A stretch of 64,000 nucleotides of DNA from Lacrimispora defluvii (GCA_013036995.1 JAAOXG010000016.1:124001-188000); one strand, 5' to 3'. Shown: positions 52,433 through 61,072, counted from the first letter of the stretch. Notes: generated from the sequence alone by a model not told the origin. Made by a program: numbers and translations.

Positions 52433-52860
52433 GCCCCGCCGCCTTTACCATCAGAGAGGGTGTACTGAAAGGTGTAGTGTTCCCCGTCTTTAATCGCCTG
52501 CTGGCTGACGCCGTAATTACATGGTTCTCCGTTACAAAGAAGAGCCCAGTAGGCACCGTCTTTTTTATAATCGGCCTGTTTGCCATTAATTTTAATCACC
52601 ATCAGGCCCGTTTCCTCGGTGGTGGTCCCTTCCAGAGTAAGACCTGGTATGGCATTTATGGCTTCCAGTAAGAACTGGGCTTCCGTCTTTAACTGATAGT
52701 GGTCTGTTGTCCCGTCCTTGTATACTACATCTACGGTAATGTTCTTGGTTCCCGCCATAGGAACCGGCCTTGTCAGAGTATAGATGACTAACAGCAGTGC
52801 CAGGACTGCTATTGCGGTACAGCCTCCCAAAAAGGGAGAGAGCCTTTTGAATCGATTCAT
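52429..52860 (-). CDS. DUF4430 (transcobalamin-like) surface protein
   Basis: I take the ATG at 52860 with AAGGAAG upstream; the frame extends further but that part resembles a promoter region. The 143-residue protein has an N-terminal hydrophobic anchor (LGGCTAIAVLALLLVIYTL) and a DUF4430 domain (KTEAQFLLEAINAIPGLTL, MVIKINGKQAD, YWALLCNGEPCNYGVSQQAI, GEHYTFQY). DUF4430 is found in the C-terminal part of transcobalamin-like proteins. Overlap with the ECF S gene suggests the two act together: an extracytoplasmic ligand-binding module presenting, perhaps, a corrinoid to the S component. No cobalamin riboswitch is visible upstream. Confidence 0.8.
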   Translation of the reverse strand: MNRFKRLSPFLGGCTAIAVLALLLVIYTLTRPVPMAGTKNITVDVVYKDGTTDHYQLKTEAQFLLEAINAIPGLTLEGTTTEETGLMVIKINGKQADYKKDGAYWALLCNGEPCNYGVSQQAIKDGEHYTFQYTLSDGKGGGA

Positions 52861-52948
52861 GTTATGCTGACTTCCTTTTTCATTATTCAAATAGCACAGA
52901 TTAGTATAGCATACAAGAGAGGACTGCCGCAAGGTGAGAATTTCCATC

Positions 52949-52977
52949 TTTTCTTAAAAACTTAAGTGATGTATAAT
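52949..52977 (+). promoter_or_regulatory. promoter of the SIR2-like gene
   Basis: A perfect TATAAT (52972-52977) has TTTTCT 17 bases upstream. It is 35 bases before the ATG. Confidence 0.5.
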
Positions 52978-53011
52978 GGATCAGTACTGTAGAAAAGAAG
53001 GTGGATAACGT

Positions 53012-53629
53012 ATGGCTTTGAAAGAGCAGATATTAAATGAAATAAAGGAATGTGAGAAGCTTTTAATTGGAATCGGAGAGGAATGGAACAGCCTTTTAGC
53101 TGGCGGGGAAGCCAGTCTCTATGAGAAGCTGGGCGGACTTATAAAAGACAAGGATTATTTTATTGTCACAACACTGACCAATGGAGAGTTGATGAAGTCC
53201 GGTCTGGATCCAAAACGTATGGTAGCACCCTGTGGCAATGTAACCTGGAGACAGTGTTCCAAAGCCTGTACGAAAGATATCTGGGAACCTGGAGAGATCG
53301 CTGATGATATCTGCCCTCATTGTGGAGAGCCGCTGACTGGAAATACCATTCAGGCGGAAACTTATATTGAAGAGGGGTATCTTCCCCAGTGGAATGCCTA
53401 TACCAGATGGCTGGCAGGAACACTGAATAAAAAACTTCTGATTATAGAACTTGGTGTGGGATTTAAAACGCCGACTGTAATCCGGTGGCCTTTTGAGAAA
53501 ACGGCTTCCGTAAATAACAAGGCATTTTTGTACCGCATTCATGGAAGTTTTGCACAGCTATCCGAAGGACTGCGGGGAAAGGCAGAATCAATTCCTGTAA
53601 ATTCTGTTGAATTCTTAGAAAGCATTTAG
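53012..53629 (+). CDS. truncated SIR2-like zinc protein
   Basis: This 205-residue protein contains five cysteines in a zinc-finger-like arrangement (Cys74, Cys82, Cys86, Cys101, Cys104; CSKAC and CPHCG) and ends in sequence like the last beta-strands of sirtuins (LLIIELGVGFKTPTVIRWPFE). The usual NAD-binding loop GAGxS near residue 20 is instead IGIGEEWN, and the catalytic-His region is not evident. It is probably a SIR2-fold protein without normal deacetylase chemistry; some such proteins are annotated as SIR2-like in Lachnospiraceae. AAGGTGG precedes the ATG. Confidence 0.75.
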   Translation: MALKEQILNEIKECEKLLIGIGEEWNSLLAGGEASLYEKLGGLIKDKDYFIVTTLTNGELMKSGLDPKRMVAPCGNVTWRQCSKACTKDIWEPGEIADDICPHCGEPLTGNTIQAETYIEEGYLPQWNAYTRWLAGTLNKKLLIIELGVGFKTPTVIRWPFEKTASVNNKAFLYRIHGSFAQLSEGLRGKAESIPVNSVEFLESI

Positions 53630-53641
53630 TCACGTTTTGCG

Positions 53642-53670
53642 TTGTGCAGGATCAGGGACTGTGTTAGAAT
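53642..53670 (+). promoter_or_regulatory. promoter of the hisH-hisF-ung-uppP genes
   Basis: TTGTGC and TAGAAT are 17 bases apart, 32 bases before the hisH ATG. Confidence 0.6.
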
Positions 53671-53701
53671 ATTGGAAAAAGGCGAAAAAGAGGTGGCTGC
53701 C

Positions 53702-54310
53702 ATGATTGCGATTATTGACTATGATGCCGGAAACTTAAAAAGTGTGGAAAAAGCCCTTACTTCGTTAGGGGAGATACCGGTGGTAACCCGGGATAAGGAA
53801 ACCATACTTGCAGCAGACAAAGTGATTCTACCAGGTGTGGGTGCATTTGGCGACGCCATGGATAAACTTTGCCAGTATGACCTGCCAGATGTGATCCGGA
53901 AGGTAACAGAAAAAGGTACTCCATTTCTGGGAATCTGCTTAGGACAGCAGCTGTTATTTGACAGCAGCGAGGAAGGTGAAGGAGTCAAAGGACTTTCTAT
54001 TCTTCCGGGGAAAATTGTCCGTTTTCCGGACCAGTCAGGTCTTAAGGTTCCCCATATGGGCTGGAACAGCCTGACAATCAGGCCGGGCGCAAGACTTTTT
54101 AAAGGTCTGGATTCCGGTGCATATGTTTATTTTGTCCATTCATATTATTTAGAAGCAGACAGGGAATCGGATGTTGCCGCCTCCTGTGAGTACGGTGTGG
54201 CTTTTGGGGCATCGGTGGAACGGGATAATGTCTTTGCCTGCCAGTTCCACCCGGAAAAGAGCGGAGATACCGGTCTTAAGATACTGAAAAACTTCATTGA
54301 ACTGACATAA
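53702..54310 (+). CDS. hisH: imidazole glycerol phosphate synthase glutaminase subunit HisH
   Basis: The ATG at 53702 follows AGAGGTGG. The 202-residue glutamine amidotransferase has the class I triad: Cys79 in GICLGQQLLF and the C-terminal His-Glu of CQFHPEKSGDTG. The oxyanion loop LPGVGAFGDAM is present. It releases ammonia for HisF in the fifth step of histidine synthesis, joining it to the AICAR branch. It is twelve bases before hisF; no other his genes are in view. Confidence 0.96.
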   Translation: MIAIIDYDAGNLKSVEKALTSLGEIPVVTRDKETILAADKVILPGVGAFGDAMDKLCQYDLPDVIRKVTEKGTPFLGICLGQQLLFDSSEEGEGVKGLSILPGKIVRFPDQSGLKVPHMGWNSLTIRPGARLFKGLDSGAYVYFVHSYYLEADRESDVAASCEYGVAFGASVERDNVFACQFHPEKSGDTGLKILKNFIELT

Positions 54311-54322
54311 AGGAGGAACCGG

Positions 54323-55084
54323 ATGCTTACAAAACGAATCATTCCATGTCTGGATGTACATAACGCAAGAGTGGTAAAGGGTGTTAATTTCGTTAATTTA
54401 CAGGATGCCGGAGATCCGGTGGAAATTGCAGCAGCCTATGATAAAGCTGGAGCAGATGAGCTGGTATTTCTTGATATTACAGCTTCCTCCGACAATCGTA
54501 ATACAGTGGTTGACATGGTACGCCGGGTTGCAGAAAAGGTCTTTATTCCATTTACGGTAGGCGGAGGAATCCGGACAGTAGAAGATTTTAAGATGCTTTT
54601 ACGGGAAGGGGCGGATAAGATATCCATTAATTCCTCTGCGATCAATACACCCAGACTGATTTCTGATGCTGCTGATAAGTTTGGGCGCCAGTGCGTGGTG
54701 GTTGCCATTGATGCAAGAAGGAGGGCTGACGGAAGCGGCTGGAATGTCTTTAAGAACGGCGGAAGAATCGATACAGGACTGGATGCGGTAGAGTGGGCTA
54801 TAAAAGCAGACCGTCTGGGAGCCGGAGAGATTCTGCTCACCAGCATGGACTGTGACGGTACAAAAGCTGGTTATGATGATGAACTGAACCGGATCATTGC
54901 AGAGTCTGTATCCGTTCCAGTCATTGCGTCGGGCGGAGCTGGAACCATGGAACATTTTCACAGCGCTCTTACAGAGGGCAAGGCAGATGCGGCTCTGGCG
55001 GCCTCTCTGTTTCATTACAAAGAACTGGAAATTATGGAGTTAAAACGGTACTTATCAGAGAAAGGAGTGCCGGTTCGGATTTAA
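54323..55084 (+). CDS. hisF: imidazole glycerol phosphate synthase cyclase subunit HisF
   Basis: This 253-residue (beta/alpha)8 barrel has the catalytic aspartates in [15 protein letters not shown] and [15 protein letters not shown] and phosphate-binding [10 protein letters not shown] and [11 protein letters not shown]. It condenses PRFAR with ammonia from HisH to give imidazole glycerol phosphate and AICAR. AAAGGAGG precedes the ATG. Its length is normal. It is followed 18 bases later by ung. Confidence 0.97.
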   Translation: MLTKRIIPCLDVHNARVVKGVNFVNLQDAGDPVEIAAAYDKAGADELVFLDITASSDNRNTVVDMVRRVAEKVFIPFTVGGGIRTVEDFKMLLREGADKISINSSAINTPRLISDAADKFGRQCVVVAIDARRRADGSGWNVFKNGGRIDTGLDAVEWAIKADRLGAGEILLTSMDCDGTKAGYDDELNRIIAESVSVPVIASGGAGTMEHFHSALTEGKADAALAASLFHYKELEIMELKRYLSEKGVPVRI

Positions 55085-55102
55085 AGATGCAAAGGAGAAA
55101 AA

Positions 55103-55777
55103 ATGGGAGCAATTGATAACGACTGGCTGGAACCCTTAAACGGGGAATTTAAAAAGCCATATTACAGGGAACTTTATCAGAAGGTGAGGAAAGAGTACGA
55201 AACGACCCAGGTCTTTCCAGACCCCAATGACATATTCAATGCGTTTCAGTTTACCCCCCTTTCCAAGGTTAAGGCGGTAATACTGGGGCAGGATCCTTAT
55301 CACAACGTGGGTCAGGCTCATGGCCTGTGCTTTTCTGTGAAGCCTGATGTGGATATTCCGCCGTCACTGGTGAACATCTATCAGGAACTGAGAGATGATC
55401 TTGGCTGTGAGGTTCCTAACAACGGATACTTAAAAAAATGGGCAGATCAGGGAATTATGTTATTAAATACCGTACTGACTGTAAGAGCACATGCAGCTAA
55501 CTCCCATCAGGGAATTGGCTGGGAGACTTTTACGGATGCGGCTATTAGGATTTTAAATGAGCAGGATCGCCCTATGGTCTTTCTTTTATGGGGGCGTCCC
55601 GCACAGAATAAGAAGGCAATGCTTACAAATCCCAAGCACTTAATACTGGAAGCGCCACATCCCAGTCCTCTTTCCGCTTACAGAGGATTCTTTGGATGCA
55701 GACATTTCAGCAAAACCAACGCTTATCTGGAGGCAAATGGAATGACTCCCATTGACTGGCAGATAGAAAATATTTAA
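55103..55777 (+). CDS. ung: uracil-DNA glycosylase
   Basis: This 224-residue base-excision repair enzyme has the family 1 motifs GQDPYHNVGQAHGLCFSV (water-activating Asp) and HPSPLSAYRGFFGCRHF (catalytic His), and the LLLNTVLTVRAH segment. It removes uracil from DNA. AAAGGAG precedes the ATG. It follows hisF and precedes uppP with short gaps, so it is in the same transcript by position, not by function. Confidence 0.97.
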   Translation: MGAIDNDWLEPLNGEFKKPYYRELYQKVRKEYETTQVFPDPNDIFNAFQFTPLSKVKAVILGQDPYHNVGQAHGLCFSVKPDVDIPPSLVNIYQELRDDLGCEVPNNGYLKKWADQGIMLLNTVLTVRAHAANSHQGIGWETFTDAAIRILNEQDRPMVFLLWGRPAQNKKAMLTNPKHLILEAPHPSPLSAYRGFFGCRHFSKTNAYLEANGMTPIDWQIENI

Positions 55778-55792
55778 AACAGAGGAATTAAG

Positions 55793-56626
55793 ATGAATAT
55801 TATTGAGATATTAAAAGTTATCGTTCTGGGAATCGTGGAAGGATTTACAGAATGGCTGCCAATCAGCAGCACCGGTCATATGATTTTAGTAGATGAGATC
55901 ATTCATTTAAACCAGCCGGACAGTTATAAAAACATGTTTCTGGTTGTGATCCAGCTGGGGGCGATTCTTGCAGTAGTAGTGTTGTATTTTGACAGGTTAA
56001 ATCCATTTTCACCAAGAAAAAAGGCGGCTCAGAAGAAGGCAGCATTTATTTTGTGGAGCAAGATTATACTGGCATGTCTGCCCGCGGCTGTGATTGGAAT
56101 ATTAGTGGATGACATCCTGGATAAATATCTAATGAACGGCTATGTAGTAGCAGCCACTTTAATTATATACGGTGTTCTCTTTCTTGTGATTGAGAACCGG
56201 AACAAGTACCGCAACTTTGAAGTGCAGAAGGTGGGAGAGATATCTTACCAGACAGCTCTTTATATTGGGTTGTTCCAGCTGCTTTCCTTAATTCCCGGTA
56301 CATCCCGTTCCGGATCCACCATACTGGGTGCCATGATTTTAGGCTGCTCCAGAGCGGCATCAGCTGAATTTTCATTCTTTCTTGGGATCCCGGTTATGTT
56401 TGGCGCAAGCCTTTTAAAGATTGTGAAATTCGGTTTTAATTTTTCAGGAGCTCAGGTTTTTTATCTGATTTTGGGTATGGTAGTGGCATTTGCTGTTTCT
56501 GTGTATGCGATTAAGTTCCTTATGGGATATATCAGACAGCATGATTTTAAATTTTTTGGATATTACAGAATTGTCCTTGGGGCAATAGTACTTTTGTATT
56601 TTGGTGTAACCGCATTCCTGGGTTAA
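55793..56626 (+). CDS. uppP: undecaprenyl-diphosphate phosphatase
   Basis: This 277-residue membrane protein has the BacA/UppP signatures EGFTEWLPISSTGHMI and PGTSRSGSTILGAMILG and about eight membrane segments. It recycles the lipid carrier of cell-wall synthesis by hydrolysing undecaprenyl diphosphate, and also raises bacitracin resistance. It is the last gene of the hisH-hisF-ung-uppP unit. Confidence 0.96.
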   Translation: MNIIEILKVIVLGIVEGFTEWLPISSTGHMILVDEIIHLNQPDSYKNMFLVVIQLGAILAVVVLYFDRLNPFSPRKKAAQKKAAFILWSKIILACLPAAVIGILVDDILDKYLMNGYVVAATLIIYGVLFLVIENRNKYRNFEVQKVGEISYQTALYIGLFQLLSLIPGTSRSGSTILGAMILGCSRAASAEFSFFLGIPVMFGASLLKIVKFGFNFSGAQVFYLILGMVVAFAVSVYAIKFLMGYIRQHDFKFFGYYRIVLGAIVLLYFGVTAFLG

Positions 56627-56636
56627 GGGAACCATG

Positions 56637-56684
56637 AAAAAGAGAGCTGTCCGCCGGCCAATCGCCGCGGTCAACTCTCTTTTG
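56637..56684 (+). terminator. terminator after uppP
   Basis: AAAAGAGAG pairs with CTCTCTTTT, with an inner CCGC/GCGG stem. The 3' end merges into TTTTG. Confidence 0.75.
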
Positions 56685-56716
56685 TATTGTAGGTCATATG
56701 GGTTCCTTTCCGACGT

Positions 56717-56962
56717 CTACGGTCTAAACAGCATTCCGATCCGCCCTTCAGCAGCCAGTTCATCTTCGCCGTCGAAGTTAAATAATAAATTCCGATTCTG
56801 TGTAACCAGTCCCATCTTCATTTCATCGTAGTCTTTAACATTAACTCTGGTCAACCCGTAATCAATATAGATATCACACATAAATGCATTGGCAGTATTG
56901 ATCAGGAGTGCCAGCGGAATGGGAATGGTACGCAGCTGGATATCGACATTCATCGTCCGCAT
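56717..56962 (-). CDS. HPr-like protein lacking the phosphorylatable histidine
   Basis: This 81-residue protein aligns along its length with the PTS phosphocarrier HPr (TANAFMCDIYIDYG like HPr TANKF..DIFIEYG; VNVK; GEDE). The residue in the place of active-site His15 is Ile13, and the place of regulatory Ser46 is Asp44, so it can neither accept PEP-derived phosphate nor be phosphorylated by HPr kinase. A fixed Asp at the Ser46 place resembles a phospho-mimic, the form that binds CcpA. GGAGGTA precedes the ATG. It is a single gene between uppP and DAHP synthase. Function is unknown. Confidence 0.7.
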   Translation of the reverse strand: MRTMNVDIQLRTIPIPLALLINTANAFMCDIYIDYGLTRVNVKDYDEMKMGLVTQNRNLLFNFDGEDELAAEGRIGMLFRP

Positions 56963-57105
56963 ATCCGTACCTCCTTCTCTTTAGCACCGGTCACGCCGGT
57001 GTGGGCTTATGAAACGTTACGTATAGGGGTAACTCTGGTAGTTTCATTTTACTCAATTCTATTTGAAATTACAAGAGTGAAAATAAAAAACTGGAAGCTG
57101 GGTAT

Positions 57106-57375
57106 TTGATTCTATCATGTATTGTTTATTATGCTATAACTTTTTTTGATTTAGTTTCATTTGAGACTGCAACAATGATATGGCTAAGTATGTTTATTGG
57201 GACAATATTAGTTGCTGTGGGAGGGGATTTAATTAGAGAATCCCGTGAGAGATCTACAGCATTTATTACGATACTGGAATTATTATCAGGAATTTTACTA
57301 GCATTAATTGGTCTGCTTATTACGATACTGACTGTAATCGGCAGAAATGATATATTTTTAAATTATTTTATTTAG
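57106..57375 (+). CDS. small membrane protein, 89 aa
   Basis: The frame opens with TTG at 57106, with a weak GGAAG eight bases upstream. The product has two or three hydrophobic segments (IVYYAITFFDLV, MIWLSMFIGTILVAVGGDLI, ILLALIGLLITILTVI) and a charged loop with RESRERS. I do not recognise a family. The weak start site and short length make it a tentative call; it could be a fragment of an older gene. It lies in the otherwise gene-poor interval between 56963 and 57511. Confidence 0.4.
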   Translation: MILSCIVYYAITFFDLVSFETATMIWLSMFIGTILVAVGGDLIRESRERSTAFITILELLSGILLALIGLLITILTVIGRNDIFLNYFI

Positions 57376-57415
57376 TAGAATAAAATATGAAAAAAGCTCA
57401 TGTAAATTAATAGAA

Positions 57416-57470
57416 GGTATAGACCAAAGTAATCTGCTGTAAGATACATCAGACTGTTTTGGTCTATACC
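57416..57470. other. large hairpin downstream of DAHP synthase
   Basis: GGTATAGACCAAA (57416-57428) and TTTGGTCTATACC (57458-57470) form a perfect 13-bp stem with a 29-base loop containing a further TCTG/CAGA stem. Neither flank carries an immediate T-run on the minus strand (TTCTATTAATTT follows), so it is an imperfect terminator or a processing signal for the DAHP synthase transcript. Confidence 0.55.
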
Positions 57471-57511
57471 TACTTTTAATTTTCTTGAAATTGAGAAAGA
57501 TGCTTGGGCGA

Positions 57512-58540
57512 TTAGCAGTTCTCCGCAATCTCATAAAGCAGACGCTCGGATTCCTCCCACCCAAGACATGGATCGGTAATGGATTTTCCATAGCATCCGT
57601 CTCCAACCTTCTGGCAGCCAGGCTCGATATAGCTTTCAATCATCAGTCCCTTAAGAAGACTGCGGATTTCAGGCGCGTGCTTTCTGCTGTGAAGGACTTC
57701 CTTGGAGATACGAATCTGCTCCCTGTATTTTTTATTGGAGTTTGAATGGTTTGCATCTACGATGCAGGCCGGGTTTTGCAGATTGCGTCTGCTATACATC
57801 TCATGAAGAAGAAATAAATCTTCAAAATGATAGTTGGGGATGCACTGACCGTGCTTGTTAACCGCACCCCGCAGGATGGTATGGGCAAGGGGATTGCCGG
57901 AGCTTTTTACTTCCCATCCACGGTAAGTAAAATCATGAGCCTGCTGGGCAGCTACTACGGAGTTGAGCATAACCGATATATCGCCGCTGGTAGGGTTTTT
58001 CATACCAACTGCCACCTCACAGCCGCTGGAGGTTAACCGGTGCTGCTGGTTTTCTACGGAACGGGCACCGATGGCAATGTAGGACATGATATCGTCAAGG
58101 TAGGTTAAGTTTTCCGGATACAGCATTTCGTCTGCTGTGGATAAACCGGTCTCCTCAAAAACTTTCATGTGCATGCGGCGGATGGCAATGAGTCCTTCGT
58201 GCATGTCCGGCTTTTTTTCCGGGTCAGGCTGGTGAAGCATTCCTTTATAGCCTTCGCCTGTGGTTCTTGGCTTGTTGGTGTAAATTCTGGGAACCAGAAT
58301 CAGACGGTCTTTTGTTTTTTCCTGAACCTTCACCAGCCGGTTTACATAATCGCAGACGGAGTCTTCGTTATCAGCAGAACAGGGACCAATAATAACCAGA
58401 AATTTGTCACTGTTTCCTGTAAGTACGTCACTGATGGCCTGGTCTCTTTCTATCTTAAGGGCTTTTAAAGCGGCTGGAAGAGGAAAACGATCTTTGATTT
58501 CTTCCGGGCTGGGCAGATTGCTGACATATTGAAATCCCAT
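57512..58540 (-). CDS. aroF: 3-deoxy-7-phosphoheptulonate synthase (DAHP synthase, AroFGH type)
   Basis: The ATG at 58540 follows AGGAGG. The 342-residue class I alpha enzyme has IIGPCSADNEDSVCDYV, LVPRIYTNKPRTTGEGYKG, GARSVENQQHRL, VGMKNPTSGD and VDANHSNSNKK. It condenses phosphoenolpyruvate and erythrose 4-phosphate, the first step of aromatic amino-acid synthesis. It is monocistronic here. Which amino acid feeds back cannot be read from the sequence. Length and motifs are normal for the family. Confidence 0.96.
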   Translation of the reverse strand: MGFQYVSNLPSPEEIKDRFPLPAALKALKIERDQAISDVLTGNSDKFLVIIGPCSADNEDSVCDYVNRLVKVQEKTKDRLILVPRIYTNKPRTTGEGYKGMLHQPDPEKKPDMHEGLIAIRRMHMKVFEETGLSTADEMLYPENLTYLDDIMSYIAIGARSVENQQHRLTSSGCEVAVGMKNPTSGDISVMLNSVVAAQQAHDFTYRGWEVKSSGNPLAHTILRGAVNKHGQCIPNYHFEDLFLLHEMYSRRNLQNPACIVDANHSNSNKKYREQIRISKEVLHSRKHAPEIRSLLKGLMIESYIEPGCQKVGDGCYGKSITDPCLGWEESERLLYEIAENC

Positions 58541-58721
58541 AATATCCTCCTGTTTCATTGCTGTTTTATTTTTTGCAGTTGATTATATAACAGAACACGG
58601 GAAAAATCCAGTGTTCCTTGAAATTTGGTTAAGTTTGACCAAGTGTATCTTGTAAAGTGTTCCTTTTTTTAAAAAAATGTTGTATGATGTTAACGAATGA
58701 AAATGGAAAGGTGTTAAAAAT

Positions 58722-59012
58722 ATGGAAAAATATTGGAACTGGGGAGGAAGCTATATCGGGGTGAAGCAACGGGATTATTTAGTTGCTTGTGATGGAACAG
58801 TTCTTGGTAAGTTTTATGGCAAAGAGCTGTATGACAAGAATGGAAATTACATAGGCGAGTTAGGAAGAAATGACAGACTGATTAAAAATAAAACAAAAGA
58901 ACTATTTCGCCGTCTGACATTCAGTCCTTATGTTAAGGGGACGATAACCAGTCCGGTGAAAAGCATTGCACCGTATCCCATGATTTCCGGATTTGAGGAT
59001 TTTACTGTCTGA
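58722..59012 (+). CDS. 4-fold beta-flower-like hypothetical protein
   Basis: This 96-residue protein has tandem glycine-turn beta motifs (GSYIGVKQRDYLVACDGTVLGKFYG; YDKNGNYIGELGRNDRLIKNK), the pattern I know from small 4-fold beta-flower proteins. The C-terminus is Pro-rich. AAAGGTG precedes the ATG. No catalytic motif or signal peptide is visible. It sits 46 bases before a MATE transporter gene and is the only other candidate for that transcript. Confidence 0.7.
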   Translation: MEKYWNWGGSYIGVKQRDYLVACDGTVLGKFYGKELYDKNGNYIGELGRNDRLIKNKTKELFRRLTFSPYVKGTITSPVKSIAPYPMISGFEDFTV

Positions 59013-59058
59013 CGGTATAGACCGATGGGAAGAATATGAAGATGACTAAGGAGAAAGT

Positions 59059-60390
59059 ATGAAAGACTTAACGAAAGGCAGCCCTGGAAAAATCATGCTT
59101 CAGTTTGCGCTTCCCGTTGCAGCTGGTAATCTATTTCAGCTATTTTACAGCCTTGCAGATACCAGGGTAGTGGGAAGCACCCTGGGAGAGAGTGCACTGG
59201 CAGCTGTGGGGGCCACAACTTCCATCAGCACTCTGTTTATTGGTTTTTTGTCCGGACTGACCGGTGGCTTTGCCCTGCTTACAGCAAGAAGCTATGGAGC
59301 TGGAGACGAAGAGAAGGTCAGAAGGTATTCGGCCGGATGTCTGCTTTTAGGGACTCTCACCTCCGTTGTGATCACTTTGCTGTGTGCGGGAGGTCTGCCT
59401 TTGTTTTTAAGGGCACTTCATGTACCGGAGTCTTTGATGCCTTCTGCAAAGGGATATATCCGGATCATTCTGTTTGGAATGGTCATGACCGTGTTATATA
59501 ACGCCTGTGCCTCCATTTTAAGAGCGGTGGGAGATACGGCAGCCCCTTTGGCATTTCTGGTTTTATCCAGTATACTCAATGTATTTCTGGATCTTTTCTT
59601 CATACTTGTTCTCCATAGCGGGGTGGAGGGAGCGGCCATTGCAACCGTATTGTCCCAATCCCTGTCGGCAGTGTTAAGCCTTTGCTATATGATAAAACGG
59701 TATCCGGTTTTTCGCTTTCATATCCGGGATTTTAAAATTACCAGAGGAGAGATCAGACAGCTCTATTCGTCGGGAATTTCCATGGCGCTCATGATGTCAC
59801 TGGTATTTTTTGGAACCCTTTCCCTGCAGAGCGCAATCAATCTTCTGGGTACAGATATTATTGTTGCACACACGGCGGCTCGTAAAATTACAGAGTTTTT
59901 CATGCTCCCGTTCTCAGTTATGGGCGTAACCATGGCGAATTTTTGCGGCCAGAATATGGGAGCGGGTAAGATTTCCCGGATTTATAAGGGTATTACCCAG
60001 GCTCTTATCATTACGTCCGTCTGGTCACTGGCAATGATTCTTTTAAGTTATACGGCTGCGCCTTATCTGGTGTATCTGGTGACCGGTTCTTTAAACCGTG
60101 ATATAGCAGGAACGGCTGCCCTTTACTTAAAGATTAATTCCCTGTTTTATTTTGTACCTGCGGCAATTTCTATTTTCCGGAATGCACTTCAGGGATGCGG
60201 GGATCATAAAACGCCGGTTGTATCAAGCTTTATTGAACTGGCAGGAAAGGTTGCTATTGCAGCATTTCTGGCACCGGTTCTTAAATATATGGGGATTATT
60301 GTGGCAGAACCAGTTGTATGGATTCTTATGGTGATTCCATTGACGTTAAAAATCAGAAATCTGTCAGGATTAACACCGAATAAGAGGTAG
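59059..60390 (+). CDS. MATE-family efflux transporter
   Basis: This 443-residue integral membrane protein has twelve predicted segments and MATE signatures: an N-terminal GSPGKIMLQFALPVAAGNLFQ, SLADTRVVGST and mid-protein PFSVMGVTMANFCGQNMGAG. It exports toxic compounds in exchange for Na+ or H+. AAGGAGAA precedes the ATG. It is three bases before citX, so the two share a transcript, an odd pairing functionally. Confidence 0.94.
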   Translation: MKDLTKGSPGKIMLQFALPVAAGNLFQLFYSLADTRVVGSTLGESALAAVGATTSISTLFIGFLSGLTGGFALLTARSYGAGDEEKVRRYSAGCLLLGTLTSVVITLLCAGGLPLFLRALHVPESLMPSAKGYIRIILFGMVMTVLYNACASILRAVGDTAAPLAFLVLSSILNVFLDLFFILVLHSGVEGAAIATVLSQSLSAVLSLCYMIKRYPVFRFHIRDFKITRGEIRQLYSSGISMALMMSLVFFGTLSLQSAINLLGTDIIVAHTAARKITEFFMLPFSVMGVTMANFCGQNMGAGKISRIYKGITQALIITSVWSLAMILLSYTAAPYLVYLVTGSLNRDIAGTAALYLKINSLFYFVPAAISIFRNALQGCGDHKTPVVSSFIELAGKVAIAAFLAPVLKYMGIIVAEPVVWILMVIPLTLKIRNLSGLTPNKR

Positions 60391-60393
60391 ATT

Positions 60394-60927
60394 ATGAATC
60401 ATTATGTTGAACTTGAAGAAATGCTTCAATTCCGCGAGAGGAAAGCCAGAATTCAGGAGGAACTGAGGAGAAAATATAAGGGCCTGGTGACGATGACACT
60501 GGCAATGAACATACCCGGTCCCATTAAAACTTCTGAGGATATTTTGTTTGCTTTTGAGGTGGGAACCAGGTCGTTAGAGCAGAAAATTTCTGATTCGGGC
60601 ATAATAATTAAAGAAATGACCGGAGTGTCAGAGAATGCGGGATTTATGAAATTCTACACTCTGGACTGTACGGATCCTGCCTTGGTGAAGGATCTGGCTG
60701 TCGGACTGGAAGAAACTCACCCATTAGGCCGCCTCTGGGATATTGATGTTTATAATATTGAAGGTATCAGTATGAGCAGAGCATCTGCTTCTGCACCTGC
60801 CCGCAAATGTTTTATCTGCGGGCAGGAGGCCAAAGGGTGCGCCAGAAACAGAACTCATTCCGTTGAGGAGCTGATGCGTAAAGTAGAGAGTATGATCCGG
60901 GACTATCAAAAGCACCAGGAAGAATAA
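60394..60927 (+). CDS. citX: apo-citrate lyase phosphoribosyl-dephospho-CoA transferase CitX
   Basis: This 177-residue enzyme attaches the prosthetic group to the acyl carrier subunit of citrate lyase. CitX-type motifs: MNIPGPIKTSEDI, GRLWDIDVY and the C-terminal cysteine cluster CFICGQEAKGCARNR. It follows the MATE gene by three bases and precedes an 18-bp terminator, beyond which citD-citE-citF-citG follow. The genes whose products it acts on are thus in the next transcript. Confidence 0.9.
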   Translation: MNHYVELEEMLQFRERKARIQEELRRKYKGLVTMTLAMNIPGPIKTSEDILFAFEVGTRSLEQKISDSGIIIKEMTGVSENAGFMKFYTLDCTDPALVKDLAVGLEETHPLGRLWDIDVYNIEGISMSRASASAPARKCFICGQEAKGCARNRTHSVEELMRKVESMIRDYQKHQEE

Positions 60928-60942
60928 TAGGTATTTAACCGG

Positions 60943-60995
60943 TTAAGAAAGGGAGCCTGCACGAAAATTGCAGGCTCCCTTTCTTAACATTTTTT
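60943..60995 (+). terminator. strong terminator between citX and citD
   Basis: TTAAGAAAGGGAGCCTGC pairs perfectly with GCAGGCTCCCTTTCTTAA (18 bp), then CATTTTTT. It separates citX from the citDEF genes. Confidence 0.93.
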
Positions 60996-61072
60996 AAGGT
61001 ACATTTTTTCCAGAGTTAAGATTCCCCGAGTAAACTTAAATTATAGAAAATAAAAGGGAGGCTTTAAACAAA

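Noticed and set aside
52861..53010. Cobalamin riboswitch upstream of the DUF4430-ECF genes
   Set aside because: The 150-base gap is too short for the full element and no conserved core (such as GCCACUG) is present.
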